This document shows positions 1 through 9,000 of a stretch of DNA of 41,567 nt, piece by piece. The notes below the pieces were generated by a model that did not search any database, was not told the DNA's origin, and saw nothing but the letters and a program-made list of their open reading frames with translations. The position numbers were made by a program, and so were the translations under genes. This DNA is from Clostridia bacterium (GTDB taxonomy: Bacteria > Bacillota > Clostridia > Oscillospirales > Acutalibacteraceae), in NCBI GenBank assembly GCA_017379935.1, contig JAFNVC010000004.1, forward strand, positions 1 to 41,567, written 5' to 3'. Within the stretch, counting starts at the first letter, position 1. The number at the start of each line of letters is the position of its first letter.

Positions 1-464
1 AGGTTATCCAGAAGATCTGTGCAGAGTGCGACTGTAAGGTTGACGTTGAGGAAGACGGCAGCGTATTTGTTTGTGCTCAGGATATCGAGAATGCAAGACG
101 CGCAATCTTTATGATTGAAACAATTGCAAACGATCCCGAGGTAGGCGCAATCTACAAGGGCGTTGTAACAAGAATTATGGAGTTCGGCGCATTCGTTGAA
201 ATCGCACCGGGTAAGGAAGGTCTTGTTCACGTAAGCCACCTCGACGTTAAGAGAACAGAGAACGTTACAGACGTTGTAAACGTAGGTGACGAGGTTATTG
301 TTAAGGTACGCGAGATCGACGATCAGGGCAGAATCAACCTTTCACGCCGCGAGGCACTTATCGAGGTTGAGGGTCTTGTTCCCGAAAACGAGATTTCTGA
401 TGCACCCCGCCGTCCGTTAGGCGACCGCCGCAGAGGTAACGGTAACAGAGGCAGAAGAAACTAA
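1..464 (+). CDS. pnp: Polyribonucleotide nucleotidyltransferase, C-terminal part (5' truncated by window edge)
   Basis: The frame is open from position 3, so the gene starts before the window. The visible 153 residues contain the end of a KH domain, with the pattern D-I-E-N-A-R-R-A. An S1 RNA-binding domain follows from about position 145 (Y-K-G-V-V-T-R-I, F-G-A-F-V-E, G-K-E-G-L-V-H-V-S). The protein ends in a basic, Arg/Gly/Asn-rich tail after R-R-P-L-G-D-R-R. KH plus S1 at the C-terminus is the PNPase arrangement: a 3'-to-5' phosphorolytic exoribonuclease of RNA turnover, with the KH/S1 part clamping RNA at the mouth of the ring. The codons are those of a well-expressed gene. A strong terminator follows 15 bases after the stop. 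Other KH-S1 proteins are possible, but the length of the tail and the spacing fit Pnp best. Confidence 0.93.
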   Translation, partial: VIQKICAECDCKVDVEEDGSVFVCAQDIENARRAIFMIETIANDPEVGAIYKGVVTRIMEFGAFVEIAPGKEGLVHVSHLDVKRTENVTDVVNVGDEVIVKVREIDDQGRINLSRREALIEVEGLVPENEISDAPRRPLGDRRRGNGNRGRRN

Positions 465-479
465 TTGAATAAAACCGGA

Positions 480-508
480 GACCGACAGAGTAATCTGTCG
501 GTCTTTTT
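480..508 (+). terminator. Intrinsic terminator after pnp
   Basis: A perfect 10-bp stem (480-489 with 494-503) closes a 4-base loop and is followed by five T residues at 504-508. It separates pnp from the next transcription unit. Confidence 0.93.
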
Positions 509-513
509 GCATC

Positions 514-542
514 TTGAACGTCCATGATAAATATTGTATAAT
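514..542 (+). promoter_or_regulatory. Sigma-A promoter for the GDPD/glycosidase unit
   Basis: TTGAAC at 514-519, a 17-base spacer, and a perfect TATAAT at 537-542. The start codon of the next gene lies 28 bases after the -10 box. The position just after the pnp terminator supports it. Confidence 0.75.
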
Positions 543-570
543 ACATTTATCAATTTACGGAGGAAAAACT

Positions 571-1590
571 ATGACAGCGATTATATTCACTCTCAAAAAT
601 ATATTTCACGGCGCTGTTGCCGTATTTATGCTTATTCCGATTCTGTTGACAATGGGTGAGGCGGGCGACCCGAATACTCCCGTAGAGACATATCCCGAAT
701 CGGAGAATCCCTACATCACGGAGTATCTTGATCCCGATATTTCTGCCCACCGTTCGGGCGCGGGAATCGCTCCGCAGAACACTCTTATGGCGTTCGAAAA
801 TATCATCAGTCAGGCTGATACGATTGGTGTCGATACTCTTGAGTTTGACGTGCAGATTACAAAGGACGGCGAGCTTGTCCTCCTTCATGACCTTACCTAT
901 GACGGCACGACAAATGCGGTTGAGGCTTTCGGCAGAAAGAACGTCTTTGTTTCTTCAATAACTCTTGAAGAAGCGCGGGTGCTTAATTTCGGTGAGAATT
1001 TCAAGGGAAACGGCGACTATCCCTACCGCGGATTGCGCGGCGATGATATTCCGTATAACCTCCGCGTTGTTACCTGTGACGAAATCATCGATTATATCGA
1101 AGCCAACTGCGGCGATAGACAGTATAAATATGTTATCGAGGTCAAGAGCATCGGTATAAACGGCAGAAGGGCTGTCGATAAGCTTTACTCAATCATTACC
1201 GAGCGCGGACTTGAGGAGAGAGCAATCTGGTCAACCTTTGCTCCCGACGTTTCGTCATATATGAAAAATCATTATCCCGGAATTGCGCGTACCGCCGATG
1301 CAATCGAGGCTGTGCAGTTCTATTTCTATTACAGAATGGGTTGGGATTTGCAGGATGTCAGTCCCTCCTACGTTGCCCTTCAGATTCCTTACGGCGAGTC
1401 AGCGTTTGATAATCTTATCAATCTCGGTAACCGCGAAATGGTCAATTACGCTCATAAGAACAATATCGCACTGCAGTACTGGACAATCAATAATGCTGAC
1501 GAAATCCGTCATCTCACCCTCGCAGGCGCAGACTGCATTATGACCGACTATCCTCAGCTGGCTTATGAAACCGTGAAGGAGTGCAGATGA
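571..1590 (+). CDS. Membrane-anchored or secreted glycerophosphodiester phosphodiesterase-like protein
   Basis: Predicted to hydrolyse glycerophosphodiesters to glycerol 3-phosphate and an alcohol. I chose the ATG at 571 (339 residues) because GGAGG lies at 559-563 with good spacing; an upstream ATG at 514 sits inside the promoter. Residues 10-30 form a hydrophobic anchor or signal segment, so the enzyme probably acts outside the membrane. GDPD hallmarks are visible: the His-Arg pair H60-R61, E91 and D93 in L-E-F-D-V, H106-D107 in L-L-H-D, and E190-K192 in V-I-E-V-K. These match the acid/base histidines and metal-binding acids of GDPD TIM barrels. The usual P-E-N-T motif reads P-Q-N-T here. 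The C-terminal A-G-A-D-C-I-M-T-D-Y-P is also typical. It lies 4 bases upstream of a glycosidase-like gene, so the two are probably co-transcribed. The substrate could be a lipid head group or a teichoic acid. Confidence 0.87.
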   Translation: MTAIIFTLKNIFHGAVAVFMLIPILLTMGEAGDPNTPVETYPESENPYITEYLDPDISAHRSGAGIAPQNTLMAFENIISQADTIGVDTLEFDVQITKDGELVLLHDLTYDGTTNAVEAFGRKNVFVSSITLEEARVLNFGENFKGNGDYPYRGLRGDDIPYNLRVVTCDEIIDYIEANCGDRQYKYVIEVKSIGINGRRAVDKLYSIITERGLEERAIWSTFAPDVSSYMKNHYPGIARTADAIEAVQFYFYYRMGWDLQDVSPSYVALQIPYGESAFDNLINLGNREMVNYAHKNNIALQYWTINNADEIRHLTLAGADCIMTDYPQLAYETVKECR

Positions 1591-1594
1591 TTTT

Positions 1595-3469
1595 ATGGCA
1601 AAATTTTTTCAGATAATCGTTTCGGTTTTTACAACTATTTTTATGTTACCTTCAATGCTTGGCGTTGCCCTGTTTGGTACGGATAACGTCAATACGAACA
1701 CCTACGGCGAGGTGCGCCCCGACACATGGGTTGCGGTTGACGGTCTGGGAAGAACGCTTCCGACCTATGAGGAGGTAGGGGAGAGAGACGGTGAAAAATT
1801 CGTCGGTCTGTTCTACTGGACATGGCACTATAATTTTGCGAGCACTCTGGAGGCGGATAATGCAACGGAGATTCTTGAGAAATATCCCGAAGCGTTACAC
1901 GATTTTGACCATCCCGCGTGGGAAAATACCTATGACGGTAAGCCGTACCATTGGAATGAGCCGCTTTTCGGATATTATCAGAATCTTGATGAATACGTCG
2001 TCCGTAAGCACGCGGAAATGATTGCCGATGCAGGGGTTGATGTTATCATTTTTGACTGCACAAATGCTTCGGAAACGTGGAAGCCTGCTTATGACAAGCT
2101 TTTTGAGGTTTTCGATGAAGCAATCAAAGAGGGTGTCAACGTTCCGCAGATTTCATTTTTGCTTCCGTTTTCCGATGAAGAGCATGCCACGGTTTCGCTT
2201 CGTCAGCTTTATGAGGATATTTATTCTCAGGGCAGATATAAGCACCTGTGGTTTATGTGGGACGGCAAGCCGCTGATTATGGCTCGTGAAAGTGCCCTCG
2301 ATAAAAAAGATCCGTATGAGAAGGAGATTATAGATTTCTTCACCTTCCGCGAAAACAGCGGAACGTATTTTGATAAAAACATCTCAATCACCAAAAATAC
2401 CTGGGGCTGGTGCAGCACCTATCCGCAGACTGAATTCGGCACATCTCCGTTCGGCTCAACGGAGCAGATGTGCGTTTCTGTTGCGCAGAATGCCGCCGAC
2501 GGTCAGCTTGTCGCGATGAATTCGGGCGGCAACGTTCAGGGCAGAAGCTTTACTCACGGAGATTATTCGTATGCATATAAGAAAGGCGCCGAAACCGTGA
2601 CTGTCAATTCTGAAACGGAGAATGCACTTCTCTACGGACTCAATTTCCAGCAGCAATGGGATTACGCTATTGCGTGCGATCCCGATTTTATATTCGTAAC
2701 GGGCTGGAACGAATGGATCGCAGGCAGGTGGAAGGAATGGCAGGGTACAGAAAATGCCTTCCCTGACCAGTTCAGCGATGAATACAGCCGTGATATTGAG
2801 CCCGCCGCAGGTATACTCAAGGATCATTATTATTATCAGCTGTGTGCAAATATCCGCCGCTTCAAGGGCGTAACAGAGCCTATGAAAACTGAGGGCGGAC
2901 AGACAATCAATATCTACGGAGCTGACAGTCAGTGGAATTGGGTGAATAATGAATATTTCCATTATACGGGCAGCACGCGCGACCGCAATGCCGCAGGCTG
3001 GGTAGGTCTTCACTATGAAAATCATACGATGCGCAATGATTTCAAAAGTGTTAAAGTGACCTACGACCATCAGAACATATATTTCCGTATCGAGACAGCT
3101 CAGGATATCACGCCCCATACTGACAAAGACTGGATGCGCATTCTCCTTGATACCGATCCGACAGGAAGCTGTGCGAATTGGGAGGGCTTTGAATATATTA
3201 TCAACCGTGACTCTGCAAGCGAAAACACCCTCAGAATTGAAAAATCAAAGGGTGGCTGGTCGTTTGAGGAGACAGGCACGGCGCGTTACCGTGTCGACGG
3301 TAATATTATGTATGTTTCTGTACCTGAAACAGCTCTCGGCTTAGGAAGCGCAAACGAAATTCACTTTAATTTCAAGCTTTCCGATAATATGCAGACGGAC
3401 GGCGATATAATGGATTTCTACCGGAACGGCGATGTCGCCCCCGGCGGAAGATTTATGTTTGCGTTCTGA
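1595..3469 (+). CDS. Secreted GH71/GH99-like glycosidase-type protein with C-terminal CBM9/DOMON-like domain
   Basis: A 624-residue protein of no fully recognised family. Residues 5-28 form a hydrophobic anchor or signal. The central region (about 66-425) reads like a TIM-barrel glycosidase: F-Y-W-T-W-H-Y near 73, A-D-A-G-V-D-V-I-I-F-D near 144-154, and F-V-T-G-W-N-E-W-I-A-G at 367-377, where E373 is a plausible catalytic acid. R-D-I-E-P-A follows at 399-404. The G-W-N-E-W pattern is shared with GH99-, GH71- and related barrels that act on glucans, mannans or other glycans. Residues about 440-624 look like a beta-sandwich of the CBM9/DOMON type (D-W-M-R-I-L-L-D-T-D near 512). The start has AAGGAG 13 bases upstream and follows the phosphodiesterase stop by 4 bases. 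The family assignment is inference, the substrate is unknown, and there is no dockerin. Confidence 0.7.
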   Translation: MAKFFQIIVSVFTTIFMLPSMLGVALFGTDNVNTNTYGEVRPDTWVAVDGLGRTLPTYEEVGERDGEKFVGLFYWTWHYNFASTLEADNATEILEKYPEALHDFDHPAWENTYDGKPYHWNEPLFGYYQNLDEYVVRKHAEMIADAGVDVIIFDCTNASETWKPAYDKLFEVFDEAIKEGVNVPQISFLLPFSDEEHATVSLRQLYEDIYSQGRYKHLWFMWDGKPLIMARESALDKKDPYEKEIIDFFTFRENSGTYFDKNISITKNTWGWCSTYPQTEFGTSPFGSTEQMCVSVAQNAADGQLVAMNSGGNVQGRSFTHGDYSYAYKKGAETVTVNSETENALLYGLNFQQQWDYAIACDPDFIFVTGWNEWIAGRWKEWQGTENAFPDQFSDEYSRDIEPAAGILKDHYYYQLCANIRRFKGVTEPMKTEGGQTINIYGADSQWNWVNNEYFHYTGSTRDRNAAGWVGLHYENHTMRNDFKSVKVTYDHQNIYFRIETAQDITPHTDKDWMRILLDTDPTGSCANWEGFEYIINRDSASENTLRIEKSKGGWSFEETGTARYRVDGNIMYVSVPETALGLGSANEIHFNFKLSDNMQTDGDIMDFYRNGDVAPGGRFMFAF

Positions 3470-3519
3470 ATAGTGCAAAATGCTACATTAGTTAACCTAA
3501 AATTTTTCATATCAATTAC

Positions 3520-3548
3520 TTGACTGTTTTCGCGTTATCAAGTACAAT
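3520..3548 (+). promoter_or_regulatory. Sigma-A promoter for the GPH symporter
   Basis: TTGACT at 3520-3525, a 17-base spacer, TACAAT at 3543-3548, and the start codon 33 bases later behind AAAGGAGG. The symporter therefore has its own transcript although it lies close to the upstream operon. Confidence 0.8.
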
Positions 3549-3581
3549 ATATATGTATATTTAACAAAAAGGAGGCGGAGT

Positions 3582-5072
3582 ATGGCTACTGAGTTAAAAG
3601 AACCTCAGGTTGACGAAAAGGCTCACCGACAGATGCCGAAGGGCAGACGCTACGTCGGCGCAATGGAAACTGCGGCGTATATCGCGCAGGACTTTGCTGA
3701 CAGCTTTTCAATCGGTAAGTATAAAAACCGATTCATCTGGGACGTTGTTGGTATTGACTTTACTATCGCAGGCTTTGTTGAGCTGTTCACCGGCGCATGG
3801 GATATCTTCAACGATACCTTCATCAGCGCGATGGTTGACCGCACAAGAACGCGTTGGGGTAAGTTCAGACCTTTCCTCTTGTGGATGAAAATGCCGCTTA
3901 CGCTGTTCGGTATGCTTTATTGGTTTATGCCGATGTTTTTCCCGAACACGTCGACGACATTTGTTCCGAAGCTGATATTCTATTTCGCGTTCAACGTTAT
4001 CAACGAAACAGCAGGTACGTTTATCTCGATTTCGCAGACTGGCTTGCTATCGACTATAACGCCAAACCCTGAAGAACGTGTGCGACTCATTGCGAGCGCA
4101 AAGCTTTTCTCTAGATTTTTGGGTGAGCAGATACCTGAATGGGTTATGGGTATCCTCATTGACCTTATCAACACCAAAACCGTCAAGTGGAAGCTGCAGA
4201 ATATCTTTATCGGAATGGGTGCAGCAACAAGCATACTTTCCGCTGCAATGACAATCTGGTTCTATATGGTTTCCAAGGAGCGTGTTCTGCAGTCTGTTGA
4301 AAAGCCGAGCATCAAGGACGGCTTTAAGGCTATCCTCAACAACAAGCCGCTTCTGATACTGACGCTTTCAGACTTCCTTGGCGGCTTCAGCATCGGACAG
4401 AGCCGTTCGGACTATTATATCGACGTTCTCGGCTCGGCATCGTTGCAGACAATCGTCGGCATTCCCGCATATCCGATTCTCAACCTCAGCTATACATGGG
4501 TTGCACCGCTCAGAAAGCGCTTCACATCCAAAACGCTGTGGATTGTAGAGGATATCTGGACTGATATGTGCTGGTTGATAGTCTTTGGCTTAGGCTCGAT
4601 AAACAAGAACTTTATGAAGCGAAGCTTTATGATACCGACAATGGCGATTGAAGAGGTCGTTGAAATGATGGTTTACGGTGTGCGTCACACCATACCGGAT
4701 GAGCTTTACAACGAGTCAATGGACTATTGCGAATGGAAAAACGGTTACCGAGTTGAGGCTATGACAGGCGTTGCAAGAGGACTTGTCAAGAAGATGCAGA
4801 GTGTTCTGATGAATTCTGTCAAGAACTTCGTGCTCGCACGTGTAGGCTATGTTCAGGGTGCTGCAATCGGCACGCAGACAGACAAGGCGAAATGGTGGCT
4901 GTTTGCTCTTGGTACGGGTATTCCGATCATCACGAGCAGCCTTGGCATTATACCGAAGTTCTTCTATCCGATTGATAACAAGATGAAGGATACAATGTAT
5001 GCAGACCTTGCAGAGCGCCGCAGCGCAGTTGCAAAGGAAATGCAGACAATCAGCGACAGCGTCGAGGCATAA
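3582..5072 (+). CDS. GPH-family (MFS superfamily) cation:sugar symporter-like transporter
   Basis: A 496-residue polytopic membrane protein. The loop after the second predicted membrane segment carries D-R-T-R-T-R-W-G-K-F-R-P-F at 86-98, the diagnostic signature of the glycoside-pentoside-hexuronide:cation symporters. The length is slightly above the family norm of about 450-480 because of a charged N-terminal tail of about 25 residues. The C-terminus (after about 465) is a soluble charged tail. GGAGGCGG precedes the ATG and supports the start. Known GPH members import sugars, glucuronides or related glycosides with Na+ or H+. Its position behind a secreted glycosidase-like gene suggests uptake of the released glycan, but the substrate cannot be read from the sequence. 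A terminator follows at 5164. Confidence 0.82.
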   Translation: MATELKEPQVDEKAHRQMPKGRRYVGAMETAAYIAQDFADSFSIGKYKNRFIWDVVGIDFTIAGFVELFTGAWDIFNDTFISAMVDRTRTRWGKFRPFLLWMKMPLTLFGMLYWFMPMFFPNTSTTFVPKLIFYFAFNVINETAGTFISISQTGLLSTITPNPEERVRLIASAKLFSRFLGEQIPEWVMGILIDLINTKTVKWKLQNIFIGMGAATSILSAAMTIWFYMVSKERVLQSVEKPSIKDGFKAILNNKPLLILTLSDFLGGFSIGQSRSDYYIDVLGSASLQTIVGIPAYPILNLSYTWVAPLRKRFTSKTLWIVEDIWTDMCWLIVFGLGSINKNFMKRSFMIPTMAIEEVVEMMVYGVRHTIPDELYNESMDYCEWKNGYRVEAMTGVARGLVKKMQSVLMNSVKNFVLARVGYVQGAAIGTQTDKAKWWLFALGTGIPIITSSLGIIPKFFYPIDNKMKDTMYADLAERRSAVAKEMQTISDSVEA

Positions 5073-5082
5073 ATTTCAAAAA

Positions 5083-5397
5083 AACAATCACAAGGACGGT
5101 ACGCCGACACCCCGTAAGGCAGTATTTCTTTAAAATGTAAACTTTTGGCACAATAAATCGTTAAACCCTCCCGATAAGCGTCAGCTTTATCGGGAGGGTT
5201 TGCCTTTTCTTGCACTCAAAAATTTACTTTTAAAGTGCTTCGCAGTTTCGTAAGATAAGAAAATTTCTTGTGTTGAAGCCACAAAACGTAGCAAGGCTGC
5301 CGCCTTGCGAGGCTTTTGGTAAAAACACAGGGAATTTTCATCGAGAAACAAATACTTCCTTATGGGGTGGCGGCGTGCGCCGTCCTTGTTTTTTTGT
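5083..5397. repeat. Inverted repeat flanking a 220-bp gene-free segment (possible degraded miniature element)
   Basis: The segment 5094-5130 (beginning GGACGG, containing ACACCCCGTAAGG and AGTATTT) recurs in inverted orientation at 5350-5385, with roughly 31 of 36 positions alike. The similarity continues into A-rich/T-rich ends (about 5083 and 5397). Between them lie the symporter terminator and a short GC hairpin at 5291-5308 (GCAAGGC / GCCTTGC). No protein is encoded. The region looks like two inverted copies of a dispersed intergenic repeat, or the ends of a decayed miniature element. Confidence 0.55.
5164..5207 (+). terminator. Intrinsic terminator after the symporter gene
   Basis: A perfect 14-bp stem (5164-5177 with 5187-5200) and a 9-base loop, followed by a T-rich tract (TGCCTTTT). 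It lies 92 bases after the symporter stop. Confidence 0.9.
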
Positions 5398-5441
5398 CTG
5401 ATAATACCCGTTGGCTGAATTTTAATTTATCGCGTTCCGTA

Positions 5442-5514
5442 TTGTCATTCTGAACGAAGTGAAGAATCTTAAACAACAGCAATAAAGCTTTTTCGGCAAG
5501 CCTCAGAATGACAA
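5442..5514. repeat. REP-like hairpin element, copy 1
   Basis: Perfect 12-bp terminal inverted repeats (TTGTCATTCTGA at 5442-5453 and its complement at 5503-5514) enclose about 49 bases that begin with ACGAAGTGAAGAATCTT. The core resembles the CATTCTGAGCGAAGCGAAGAATCT type of intergenic repeat seen widely in bacterial genomes, and is similar to the second copy at 5830. Confidence 0.7.
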
Positions 5515-5530
5515 AAAATACAATCAACGG

Positions 5531-5555
5531 GGTAGGGAGGTGGCTTGCTGCCGCC
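5531..5555 (-). repeat. 25-bp repeat, inverted partner of 5923-5947
   Basis: This 25-mer is the reverse complement of 5923-5947 with one mismatch. It is GC-rich, contains the GGCTTGCTGCCGCC core, and is followed by GGACTGAGGGAT. A similar GGAATGAGGGAT follows downstream of the partner copy. It appears to be part of a dispersed intergenic repeat family. Confidence 0.65.
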
Positions 5556-5706
5556 AAAGGACTGAGGGATCGCAAAAATAAAGAAAAAACCTTCTCACAT
5601 TACGGTGATTTTTCCGCAATGAAATAATAACAAAGCTATATGAAAAAACATAACGCTGTTCATCAAAAAAACACAAAAAAACTATATTCTTTTAACAAAA
5701 AAATAA

Positions 5707-5735
5707 TTGACATTTTTGACTCTTTAATATAAAAT
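5707..5735 (+). promoter_or_regulatory. Candidate sigma-A promoter with a long leader to the giant GH43-like gene
   Basis: TTGACA at 5707-5712, a 17-base spacer and TAAAAT at 5730-5735. The next start codon is at 6079, so a transcript from here would carry a leader of about 335 bases that includes a REP-like hairpin. No better promoter is visible nearer the gene. Confidence 0.55.
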
Positions 5736-5829
5736 AATTACCGTGTGAATATAGGTGAAAAAGCATCTGTGCCACGCAATAAAAAGGGTTATAAAGCCCG
5801 CGATACGATGTCGATTTCCCGTTAGCGTG

Positions 5830-5888
5830 ATTCTGAGCGAAGCGAAGAATCTTTGCTTGAGCGAAGGATTCTTCTCCTTGCTCAGAAT
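5830..5888. repeat. REP-like hairpin element, copy 2
   Basis: ATTCTGAG at 5830-5837 pairs with CTCAGAAT at 5881-5888. Inside, AGAATC (5846-5851) pairs with GATTCT (5867-5872). The sequence between (GCGAAGCGAAGAATCTT and onward) matches the core of the element at 5442. It forms one long imperfect hairpin inside the leader of the downstream gene. Confidence 0.7.
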
Positions 5889-5922
5889 GGCAGCGACCGG
5901 TTTTCGGAACACCGTAGGCTGC

Positions 5923-5947
5923 GGCGGCAGCAAGCCACCGCCCTACC
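5923..5947 (+). repeat. 25-bp repeat, inverted partner of 5531-5555
   Basis: It matches the reverse complement of 5531-5555 at 24 of 25 positions. It is followed by AAGGGGAGCTGTC and then by a small hairpin (5983-5989 with 5998-6004). The block from 5911 to 6010 has no coding signal and looks like a mobile intergenic repeat. Confidence 0.65.
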
Positions 5948-6078
5948 GCCTTATCACAAGGGGAGCTGTCTGAAGGAATGAGGGATTGTTGCAAAAGACA
6001 ATCCGCCCGCAACGGCGCAAAGACGGCATCAAATCAAGGGATTTAACATATAGACTCTAATAAATTCGGAGGTAATTT

Positions 6079-9000
6079 ATGAAGAAGATTGGAAAAAGGA
6101 TATTATCAACAATCCTTGCAGTGGCAACGATAATGTCGTGCTGGGTGTGGATGGCACCTGAGCAGAGCGAAGCGGCAGCTGCCACGACAGACGCGAAGGA
6201 TCACTACCTTTTCGCGTACTTTACGGGTACAAGTAAGGAAGGACAGACAATTCACCTTGCTGTTTCGGAGGACGGATATAATTTTACCGCTCTTCGTAAC
6301 AACGAGCCGATTCTCATCCCCTCTAAGGGTGTCGGTAACGTCCGTGACCCGTACATCTGGTACAACGAACAAGACCACTATTATTACATCATCGCAACCG
6401 ACCTCGATTTTACCGATGGCGGCGGTGACTATTATAACAGATGGGCAATGAATGAGGATACCGATTACAGTGATAACTCGCAGAGCTTCCTTATCTGGCG
6501 TTCAAGGGACCTTATCAACTGGTACGATGAAGTAATGATTGACGTTGCTGCAATGTCACACCTTATCGGTGATACGTCAAGAATGACCCAGGTGTGGGCT
6601 CCTCAGGTTCTCTGGGACGGCACATCCTATATTGTTTATTTTACACTCTGCTGTGAACAAACAAAGATAGACGGTTCAACCCGACATGACTGGACACCCG
6701 CTAAGGATGGCGAAGATAACGGCAGAAACATGGAGATTGTTTATCTCAGAACTTCTGATCTTCTCGACCGAGATGCATACTACGAGTATGGTGTTCTCTA
6801 TGATAATCCGGCCAAAAACACTATTGACGCTGATATCATTTATAACGAGAAGAACGGCAAGTATTATCTTTTCTATAAGAACGAAGACGGATACGATCCG
6901 GAAAATGTTCAACAAATTTATGACAAAATTTTGACACGTGACTGGAAATCTGTTCACTATCTTGTAGGCGATAGCCCGACAGGTCCCTTCACAAAACCTG
7001 CTGCTTCACATGATGATTATGGATTCCGTGTCTTCGATGGTATTTCAGAAAGACTTGAAGGCGGTAACGGCTTCTTTGATAACGAGGGCCATCTTGTAGT
7101 CTATGCCGATGCATACGATAAAGGCGATGCATACTTCTATGTTGCAAGATCTAAAAATGATAGCTTTACAGAGTGGGATTATATTAATGAATCAAACAAA
7201 GGGAGTTACGGCATCAGCACCTTCAACATCAACTCCCTGTCTCCGCGTCATGGTTCTGTTGTAAAAATTACAGTTGATGAATATAACCGACTTCTGGATA
7301 ATGCTTATTCTATCAAATCCTCATCATTCCCGATGGGCGAAAACCTTGAAGATCACCTCGTCGGCAGATTCTTCACAACAACAAATGCTTTGGAAAATGC
7401 CGTTGAAGGAAAGCCGAATTTAGATTCAGCTAACGGTATTACAATGGAGAAAAGATCGGATACAGGCGAGTATTGTGCAAAATTCTCCACGACTCAGTAC
7501 GCATCTATTGACCTTGAAAAGCTGTTTACGGAAGACCTGAATTATGACGACGGCTTTACAATTACCTTCAAGGCAATGGCAAATTCACGAACTGACGGAA
7601 ATCACCAGAAGATATTTGATATTGCGGATGTATTCGGTAAACGAACCGGAGCAGAAAGCTATATCAATTTTTCAACAGGTGACGGAACCGCTGCCTACCT
7701 TGACTCTTATTACGGCCCCGGTAACACTAAAGCGGGCTTGGGTACGGACGTACATTCGTGGGCAAATGATGATAATACTAACCGTACGGACGGCAAGTGG
7801 CACGAATATCTTATAAGCTCCGCAAACGGAAACCTTCTTGTTTATATCGACGGTAAGCTGGCGATGTCCCGAAACCGATTCACAACGGGTCAGCGTCCGA
7901 ATAAGTATAGCGACAAAGAAAACTTTAGCGACAGAGTGCTTCAGGTGCCTGTCAGATACACTGACGAATGGTATAAGGTAATCGGTAATTCAACGATAAA
8001 TATCGGTAAATCCGGCTGGAACGATCCCTATTTCCAGGGCTCTATCACCAACTTCTGTATCTACGACTGCTCGATGTCATATTACGATATTGAAACTGTT
8101 ACAAATGCACAGGAAAATGCAGCGGGCATCAAGCCGGATACGGTGACTACATATTCAACCTTCTCCTCAGCGATTCCTTCTTTTACTCATTCGAGCACAT
8201 CGCAGATGGCATCGTTGGAGGGTAAAAATTTCAGCAATATTCTGTATTCTCCTCAGTATACCGATTTACCTGACGGTACAGATAATCCTAACGGAACATT
8301 TGCATTAGCACCGTTTGAAGATAATGGTTTTTATTTTGCTCTTTATTATGCAAAGAATACGGTTTTATTTGTTGACGGTGCTTCAACTCCAAAACTTCCT
8401 GTTTTTGCTGGACTTCGTGTAAAAAATAAAAGAGATGCCGATGTTACGCAAATCTATCCGATTGTTCATCAAACTAATGATAAAAGTGACAGTAAGATTT
8501 TTTCACTTGTAAATCGTTGGCATGGTTGGCACAATTCTTCTAAATTTCATGAGTCTATAAATAATCCGGATGGTATCACAACGGGTCATAATTCAACTAC
8601 ATCTGGTGCTTGTGATCTTGATAATAGTGATAACGAACTTTGGTATATAGGTAATACGTTGTCACTAAATACAAATGCCGTAACCTTTAACAATGGTTAT
8701 CAAAAGGTGATTTTGTCGTGGCATCTTACTTATGACTGGCAGGAAAAAGGAACTTGGGGTTGGAAGGATTGGCAGACAAATAGGACGAAGGATTTTTATG
8801 TTAAAGATGCTCCAATTTGGGTTATCGACCTCAGACCGTATGTAACTCTCCGCAACACTGCTGTCAGTGAATATGTTACTTATGTCACGAAACAAAATGT
8901 GTGCCCGGGTTCAATAGCAGCGTATAAGGCTGTTGTTGAAGAAATAATGAAATTTAACCCCCATAACTATTCTTATTCGTCAGGCACAGAAACTGCGGTT

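Noticed and set aside
2456-3118. Open frame of 220 residues on the minus strand
   Set aside because: It lies wholly inside the GH99-like gene, has no ribosome site and has the composition of an antisense shadow.
5692-6012. Minus-strand open frames of 69-106 residues and a plus-strand frame at 5755-5973
   Set aside because: They arise from the repeat elements in the gap, have no convincing ribosome sites, and cross the hairpins and the 25-bp repeat.
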